A DNA stretch of 64,000 nt from Arsenicibacter rosenii (GTDB taxonomy: Bacteria > Bacteroidota > Bacteroidia > Cytophagales > Spirosomataceae). Numbering within the stretch: the stretch's first letter is position 1; the number at the start of each line of letters is the position of its first letter. Both the position numbers and the translations under genes were made by a program. The DNA lies in assembly GCF_001870735.1 (NCBI RefSeq), contig NZ_MORL01000009.1, positions 124,001 to 188,000 on the forward strand, in the 5' to 3' direction. The notes under the pieces are model-generated. The model did no database searches and was not told the origin of the DNA. It was given only the letters and a program-made list of their open reading frames with translations. Below, piece by piece: positions 59,340-64,000 of the stretch.

Positions 59340-59343
59340 CCAT

Positions 59344-59469
59344 GTACGGGCGACCCCACGTGGTCGCCCATTTCAGACCCCACGTAGTCGCCCATTTCAG
59401 ACCCCACGTAGTCGCCCATTTCAGACCCACGTGGTCGCCCATTTCAGACCCACGTGGTCGCCCATTTCA
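59344..59469 (+). repeat. GC-rich palindromic tandem repeat, 23-24 base unit
   Basis: Five units: 59352-59375, 59376-59399, 59400-59423 (24 bases each) and 59424-59446, 59447-59469 (23 bases). Each reads GACCC(C)ACGT(G/A)GTCGCCC then ATTTCA. The first is preceded by GTACGGGC, so 59344-59370 is identical over 27 bases to the core at 3593-3619 in the other array. The array begins five bases after the glycosyltransferase stop and ends two bases before the next ATG. Unit three's GTAGTCGCC and the loss of one C in the last two units show slippage. Confidence 0.9.
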
Positions 59470-59471
59470 GT

Positions 59472-60629
59472 ATGAAACCAACGCTGACGATCGTAAACCG
59501 CCATTATCCACCAAATCCCGGCATTACCGGAGAAACGGCATGGGATCTGGCCAAATACCTGATCGAACAGCACGACATAGCAGTTCAGATCGTTCACATC
59601 GACCGCACCTACGACGGTGGCGGCGCGATCCGGCAGCCGGTTGGCGATACCTTTGCCGTTCAGCCCATCTACAAGGGCAACAACGGCTTGCTGAAGCTGA
59701 TAACCGGTCTCATCGACGGGTGGCTGCTGATCCGGAAAGCCATTAAGGTACGGCGAGGCCCGTTGCTGATTATGACCAGCCCGCCGCTGCTCCCTTTCTG
59801 GGCCTCGCGCCTGCTAACCCGCCGCCGTATTCCGTACTGGCTCTGGTCGATGGATCTGTTTCCGGAAGGGTTTGCCGCAGAAGGCAAAATCAGTGACCGG
59901 AATCCGGTCTACCGGTGGGTCATGCGCCAAACCTACCGACATGCTCCCCAACTGCTGGTTGCTCTCGGGCCGGGACAGGCAGAACACCTGCGTCACCAAT
60001 ATCAACAGCCCGACCTGAATACCATCATCCTGCCGTGCGGGGTTCTGATGCATCAGGACCGGGATATGACTCCGCCAGCCTGGCGACAAAACGATGGTAA
60101 GCTCTACATCGGGTATGCCGGCAACGTAGCCCAGCCCCATTCGGCTGACTTTCTAAAAAGTATCATGCAGCATATCGATCCGGAGCGACAGCATCTGGTG
60201 CTGGCGCTCTATGGCCGGAAAGCACCGGAACTGCTTCAACTGGCCTCCGGGCGGGCGGGCATCACGTTGTTACCAAATATCCCAAGAAATCAACTTCATT
60301 TTCTTGACCTTCAATTGGTTACACTACTGCCGCAGTGGACACACATTGCCGTCCCCTCAAAGGCCGTAAGCGGCGTTTGTTCGGGGTCGCCGGTTTTGTT
60401 TTGCGGACGTGCCGACAGCGATAGCTACAGGCTATTGAAAGAAGCGGCCTTTTTTATAGAAGATACGAGCGGCCTTGACCAGCGGGTAGCACAATTTTTG
60501 CACGATCTGCGGCCGCAACAGCTCGTTGCGCGAAAAAATAATGCCAGTCAGGTAGCTGACAGCCTGCAGGCGATGGTAAAGACGGCCTACGACGCCATTG
60601 CCCGTGAAGTTCGTGTTTTCAAATCATGA
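59472..60629 (+). CDS. GT4-family glycosyltransferase (WbuB-like)
   Basis: A 385-residue glycosyltransferase. TLTIVNRHYPPNPGITGETAWDLAKYL starts the acceptor domain; GPLLIMTSPPLLPFWASRLL and PYWLWSMDLFPEGFAA match the WbuB-like group; the donor domain has KLYIGYAGNVAQPHSADFL, ITLLPNIPRNQLHFL and VPSKAVSGVCSGSPVLFCGRADSDSYRLL. The ATG at 59472 lies directly after the repeat array; a GTG-like frame from 59454 would be encoded by the repeat. It is the last gene of the surface-glycan block. Confidence 0.9.
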   Translation: MKPTLTIVNRHYPPNPGITGETAWDLAKYLIEQHDIAVQIVHIDRTYDGGGAIRQPVGDTFAVQPIYKGNNGLLKLITGLIDGWLLIRKAIKVRRGPLLIMTSPPLLPFWASRLLTRRRIPYWLWSMDLFPEGFAAEGKISDRNPVYRWVMRQTYRHAPQLLVALGPGQAEHLRHQYQQPDLNTIILPCGVLMHQDRDMTPPAWRQNDGKLYIGYAGNVAQPHSADFLKSIMQHIDPERQHLVLALYGRKAPELLQLASGRAGITLLPNIPRNQLHFLDLQLVTLLPQWTHIAVPSKAVSGVCSGSPVLFCGRADSDSYRLLKEAAFFIEDTSGLDQRVAQFLHDLRPQQLVARKNNASQVADSLQAMVKTAYDAIAREVRVFKS

Positions 60630-60752
60630 AGTTTAGCGGGTCAACGGTACTTTTTTTTCGTTTTTTATAAGATAACCATTATCTCATTGTTAAAACAGCA
60701 TGAATTAGAGGGGATAATTTCGACTTTTTTACATTTTGTAATATAATGCCGG

Positions 60753-60760
60753 TAAATTTG
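60753..60760 (+). promoter_or_regulatory. Candidate -7 element of pfkA
   Basis: TAAATTTG, 63 bases before the pfkA ATG, in a strongly AT-rich stretch. The nearest TTTG upstream (60735-60738) is 14 bases away, shorter than usual. Confidence 0.4.
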
Positions 60761-60823
60761 TCCGCCTATTCCTAAATCTTGTTGGTTGATTGTTCTTTTT
60801 CCGTTAAAAAATAGACTTGACCT

Positions 60824-61798
60824 ATGAAACGAATCGCTGTTTTTACGTCCGGTGGAGATGCTCCTGGTATGAATGCTTGTATCCGGGCGGTTGTCCGGGG
60901 AGCTGTTTACCACGGCATCGAAGTGTTCGGGATCCGTCGGGGGTATAGCGGTATGATAAACGGGGATATTTTTCAGATGACCTCCCACTCGGTCAGCAAT
61001 ATCGTACAGCGTGGGGGTACCGTCCTGAAATCTGCCCGTAGCAAGGAGTTCATGACTCCGGAAGGCCGAAAAAAGGCATATGACCAACTCCAGAAGTTCG
61101 GCATCGAAGGCCTGGTTGCCATCGGCGGTAACGGTACATTTACCGGTGCAACAATCTTTTACGACGAATATGGTATTCCTACCGTAGGCGCTCCGGGTAC
61201 GATTGATAATGACCTGTATGGCACTGACTATACCATTGGCTACGACACTGCGGTAAACACCGCCCTCGAAGCCATCGACAAAATCCGGGACACGGCAGAT
61301 TCGCACGACCGGGTATTTTTTATTGAAGTAATGGGCCGTGACTCCGGCTATATTGCCATTCAGTCGGGGATTGCCGGCGGTGCCGAAGTCGTCATGGTAC
61401 CCGAGGTGCTGACCCCCATTTCAGAAGTTGTTGAAGTATTGAAGCAAGGCTGGCACCGTCAGAAATCCTCGTCAATCATCGTGGTTGCCGAAGGAGATGA
61501 AGAGGGAAATGCCGCCGAAGTTGCCGAAAAAATCAAGGAACAGATCGATATCAACCTTGACATCCGGGTAACAACGCTTGGGCATATTCAGCGGGGTGGT
61601 ATTCCTACTGCCTATGACCGTATTCTGGCCAGCCGCCTGGGCCTTGGTGCCCTTGAAGGGTTGATGGACGGACAGAAAAACGTTATGGCTGGTGTGATTA
61701 ACAACGAGTTAGTATATACTCCATTCAAAGATACGATCCGCCTGCCGAAGCCAATCAACGAGGATTTGCTGCGCATGGTTAAAATTCTGTCAATCTAG
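60824..61798 (+). CDS. pfkA: ATP-dependent 6-phosphofructokinase PfkA
   Basis: A 324-residue enzyme of normal length. FTSGGDAPGMNACIRAVVRG forms the first ATP loop, VAIGGNGTFTGATIFY the second (glycine at the position that selects ATP over pyrophosphate), and GTIDNDLYGTDYTIGYDTAVNTALEAID holds the catalytic aspartate. VMGRDSGYIAIQSGIAGGAE and GHIQRGGIPTAYDRILASRLG bind fructose 6-phosphate. It commits sugar to glycolysis. It stands alone, with a strong bidirectional terminator behind it. Confidence 0.97.
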   Translation: MKRIAVFTSGGDAPGMNACIRAVVRGAVYHGIEVFGIRRGYSGMINGDIFQMTSHSVSNIVQRGGTVLKSARSKEFMTPEGRKKAYDQLQKFGIEGLVAIGGNGTFTGATIFYDEYGIPTVGAPGTIDNDLYGTDYTIGYDTAVNTALEAIDKIRDTADSHDRVFFIEVMGRDSGYIAIQSGIAGGAEVVMVPEVLTPISEVVEVLKQGWHRQKSSSIIVVAEGDEEGNAAEVAEKIKEQIDINLDIRVTTLGHIQRGGIPTAYDRILASRLGLGALEGLMDGQKNVMAGVINNELVYTPFKDTIRLPKPINEDLLRMVKILSI

Positions 61799-61801
61799 TT
61801 T

Positions 61802-61838
61802 TTCTTCATCGCCCCGGGCAGTCCGGGGCGATGAAGAA
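61802..61838. terminator. Bidirectional intrinsic terminator
   Basis: Perfect 16-base arms TTCTTCATCGCCCCGG (61802-61817) and complement (61823-61838) with a 5-base loop, flanked by T and A runs. It ends pfkA and the convergent YdcF-type gene. Confidence 0.9.
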
Positions 61839-61847
61839 AAAACCAGG

Positions 61848-62627
61848 TTACAAATAGCCGACAACCCAATACGTCAGGTACCCGACCACTTCGCGGAGTA
61901 CCCAGAACGCATCATTAAACGACTTTTCGTTGGGAAGCAGGTAGTTTCCGGGCGAATGTGCTGTTTTTTCGGCCAGAAAACCGGTCGGAAACGGAGTGAC
62001 GGCCACGCCTTCTTTCGCAAAGCAAGCCATCGCACGGCGCATATGCCAGGCCGATGTTATCAATACGCAGCGGTTGGTCTTAAACTGTCGGGCCAGCATC
62101 GTCTTTGAGAACGTGGCATTCTCCCGCGTATTTTTTGAGTTCTGTTCAAGGGCAATATCACCGGCCGGTACGCCCGCCGTTTGCAGGAAGGCCGCGACCA
62201 TTTGCCCTTCATCATTGACGGCCGGCGTCTGAAACAGGAGATTACCCTGCCCGCCGCTGATCAGAATCTTCTGAATATAGCCATTTTTATACAACCACAG
62301 GGCCTGCCCGATACGATCAGCCTCATGCCCGAGTACCGGCCTGACAGGCCTTACGTCAACCAGTCCGTTGATCATGCCGCCGGTCAGCACAACCCCGACC
62401 TGTAACCCTGTTTTTTCCGGCACGGGTTGCGGACCGATCTCCCAGCCTTTCAGCAATGCATTGGTCAGGAAGCCATTACCGGTCAGCCAGAACAGGATAA
62501 GCGAAATCCCGGTAAACCGGCGCCGAAGACGGGCATCCTTGAGCAAGTAAGCGACTAACAGTGTGCAGAATAGCCAGCCAGCCGGCGTCAGAAAGTAGTA
62601 GAGTGTTTTCGAGAAGAAATAAAACAT
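61848..62627 (-). CDS. YdcF/DUF218-family membrane-anchored protein
   Basis: A 259-residue protein with two N-terminal membrane helices (LYYFLTPAGWLFCTLLVAYLL and FTGISLILFWLTGNGFLTNALL) and a periplasmic DUF218 domain: GVVLTGGMINGL, LWLYKNGYIQKILISGGQG, the SKNTRENATFSKTML loop, CVLITSAWHMRRAMACFAKEGV and GNYLLPNEKSFNDAFWVLREVVGY. Proteins such as ElyC and SanA of this family influence the envelope, and ElyC affects undecaprenyl phosphate use. The exact reaction is unknown. It is a single gene, convergent with pfkA and divergent from the TlpA-like gene. Confidence 0.9.
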   Translation of the reverse strand: MFYFFSKTLYYFLTPAGWLFCTLLVAYLLKDARLRRRFTGISLILFWLTGNGFLTNALLKGWEIGPQPVPEKTGLQVGVVLTGGMINGLVDVRPVRPVLGHEADRIGQALWLYKNGYIQKILISGGQGNLLFQTPAVNDEGQMVAAFLQTAGVPAGDIALEQNSKNTRENATFSKTMLARQFKTNRCVLITSAWHMRRAMACFAKEGVAVTPFPTGFLAEKTAHSPGNYLLPNEKSFNDAFWVLREVVGYLTYWVVGYL

Positions 62628-62770
62628 AGTGTATGCACCAAATACAGCAGGTGTGCGTTAGTATCAAAACTATTGTTGAGCCATTTTTGCCGGATAACGG
62701 TAAATCGGACAAAGCGGTACGCTATCCGGCGACGATCCACCTTTTCCACAGTAAAATTCCGCTAAACTCG

Positions 62771-62778
62771 TAAATTTG
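62771..62778 (+). promoter_or_regulatory. Candidate -7 element of the TlpA-like gene
   Basis: TAAATTTG, 35 bases before the ATG at 62814; no correctly spaced TTG upstream. Confidence 0.4.
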
Positions 62779-62813
62779 TAGAAACTGTACTGAATCAGAT
62801 ACGCACGATCTGT

Positions 62814-64000
62814 ATGAAAAAAATCGTTTGCACTATTTTTTTAGCGCTTGCCGTAACTGCATCGCTGTTGGCCCAAACCACGCCTAAGCCCGCTGAGCGG
62901 TTCCGCATTTCGGGGCAGATTAAAGGCCTGAAAGACTCTACCTGCGTGTTGGCCCACTGGTATGGTCCGACGCAATACATTCCTAAAGATACAGCGAAAG
63001 TAGACCCGCAGGGCCGGATGGTGTTCGAAGGCGACAAACTCCCGCAAGGTCTTTACCTGGTATTGACGCCTAAGCAGCGCTATTTTGAGCTGATTATCAC
63101 CGACGAACAGTCGTTTTCGTTTGAGACAGATACGACCAACTTCGTTAGCAACATGAAAACAAAAGGCTCCAAAGAAAATGACGCCTTTTATGGCTATCAG
63201 CAGCAGATGGGCAAATTCTATGAAGAATCCCAGGCCATTGATGCCCAGCGCAAGCTTCGTAACGATGCCGTATCGAACGCCATGTTCAACAAAAAGAAAG
63301 AAGAACTGGCAAAACAGGCGCAGGATTATCGTACTACATTCTTAAAAGATAAAGCAGGTTTATTTACCGTAAAACTACTTTCGGCGTCAGCCGAGCCGGA
63401 GGTACCCAATCCGCCTAAAGCCGCTAATGGCCGGCCGGATTCTCTGTGGCAGTTCAACTATTATAAGCAACATTACTGGGATGGTATCGACCTGACCGAC
63501 GAGCGTTTCCTGCGGACACCAATTTTCCAGCGCAAACTGGAGCGATATGTTAAAGAACTGACTGTACAGACAGCCGATTCGCTGATTAAAGAAGGTGAGT
63601 CGCTGATTGCTAAATCAAAATCGAATAAAGATGTAATGCTTTACATCATTTATTATTTCACCAGCCAGTATGAGCAGCCAAAAATTCTGGGTACCGACGA
63701 AGTTTTCCTGCACATGGCCGAAAAATATTATCTGACTGGTATTATGCCGTTATCGGATGAGTCGGCACGTGACAAGGTTCGGGAACGGGTAAACATCCTG
63801 AAACCACTGATGAATGGCCGTGTTTTACCGGCTCCGACTGTCAGCGATACCCTGAAGCGGCCAATCGATTTTATGAATATCAAGTCGGAGTACCTTGTTG
63901 TATTCCTCTATGATCCCGAGTGTGGTCACTGCCGCGAAGCCACGCCGAAGCTGAAGAAATTCTCGGAAGCGCATAAGAAAGATACCAGAATTCTGGCGAT
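62814..64000 (+). CDS. TlpA/AhpC-like thiol-disulfide protein with DUF4369/DUF5106-type domains, 3' end cut off
   Basis: The gene starts at an ATG with a signal peptide (KKIVCTIFLALAVTASLLAQ) and is open to the window end (395 codons). Residues about 28-125 (FRISGQIKGLKDSTCVLAHWY) match the DUF4369 domain. A helical middle part (about 125-330; DTTNFVSNMKTKGSKENDAF, then YKQHYWDGIDLTDERFLRTPIF) matches DUF5106. The thioredoxin domain begins near residue 350, with the active site DPECGHCREATPKLKKF. The rest of the thioredoxin fold lies beyond the window. Such proteins are envelope thiol-disulfide oxidoreductases in Bacteroidota. Upstream is the divergent YdcF-type gene. Confidence 0.88.
   Translation, partial: MKKIVCTIFLALAVTASLLAQTTPKPAERFRISGQIKGLKDSTCVLAHWYGPTQYIPKDTAKVDPQGRMVFEGDKLPQGLYLVLTPKQRYFELIITDEQSFSFETDTTNFVSNMKTKGSKENDAFYGYQQQMGKFYEESQAIDAQRKLRNDAVSNAMFNKKKEELAKQAQDYRTTFLKDKAGLFTVKLLSASAEPEVPNPPKAANGRPDSLWQFNYYKQHYWDGIDLTDERFLRTPIFQRKLERYVKELTVQTADSLIKEGESLIAKSKSNKDVMLYIIYYFTSQYEQPKILGTDEVFLHMAEKYYLTGIMPLSDESARDKVRERVNILKPLMNGRVLPAPTVSDTLKRPIDFMNIKSEYLVVFLYDPECGHCREATPKLKKFSEAHKKDTRILA

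Noticed and set aside
59344-59469. Possible CRISPR array or minisatellite gene
   Set aside because: Repeats of 23-24 bases follow each other with no spacers, and the open frames through them come from the lack of stop codons in the unit.
1-64000. tRNA, rRNA, insertion sequence, integrase or phage genes
   Set aside because: None of the gene gaps shows a cloverleaf, rRNA-like sequence or terminal repeats around a transposase, and no mobile-element protein motif was found.

Overview
The window looks like a chromosome segment of a Bacteroidota bacterium, most likely of the order Cytophagales (Spirosoma-type). The basis is gene content and style: DUF4292, DUF4301, GIN-domain (DUF2807) and Dabb proteins, TlpA-like thioredoxins with long N-terminal extensions, a TonB-dependent receptor with a carboxypeptidase-like N-terminal domain, a CzcA-CzcC fusion, and repeated TAnnTTTG elements with an upstream TTG, the Bacteroidota sigma factor promoter type. 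G+C is a little above half by eye. No rRNA, tRNA, CRISPR array, transposase, integrase or phage gene was seen. The order of this genome is inferred from protein resemblance only.

Layout. 1-2477: end of a glutathione peroxidase, an overlapping OhrR-type regulator, then a TVP38-type membrane protein and a TlpA-like protein on the minus strand. 2541-9098: a short division and cell wall block, rsmH-ftsL-ftsI-murE-mraY, broken by a GC-rich tandem repeat before ftsL and ending after mraY, without mraZ before it or murD after it. 9137-16530: M28 peptidase, amidohydrolase, two unknown envelope proteins, a coiled-coil membrane protein and an Fpg/Nei glycosylase. The convergent gene ends here hold related inverted-repeat modules. 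16659-26344: DUF4301 protein, Rrf2 regulator with a candidate operator, two adjacent rhomboids, MutL, a TonB receptor with a histidine-rich membrane protein, and a 57-residue membrane peptide with its own promoter and terminator.

26447-35713: orphan histidine kinase, two RluA-type pseudouridine synthases, Dabb protein, a TPR/DUF4292/EnvC-like envelope trio, panB, and a GIN-domain lipoprotein. 35766-40624: divergent Uma2-type nuclease and solo McrC-type nuclease (no McrB), a GntP permease, a DUF748-like protein and a 37-residue membrane peptide. 40666-47782: a metal-efflux block with a histidine-rich small protein, an RND pump fused to its outer-membrane channel, the adaptor, a VIT/CCC1-type transporter and a minimal LuxR-type protein. 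47845-51036: a FadB/FadJ-type fusion, a small membrane protein and an outer-membrane beta-barrel.

51247-60629: a surface-glycan block, pseF-pseG-pseH-pseI (late pseudaminic acid synthesis; PseB and PseC are not here), a flippase, two FkbM methyltransferases and two glycosyltransferases. A second copy of the GC-rich repeat lies before the last glycosyltransferase. 60753-64000: pfkA, a YdcF-type protein and a TlpA-like protein that runs off the end.

The observations most worth following are the shared palindromic repeat in two unrelated operons, the dyads over the rrf2 promoter, the solo McrC/Uma2 pair, the metal-related small proteins and TonB receptor, and -7 elements placed only 4-8 bases before start codons. 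None of these is proven to be a new system.
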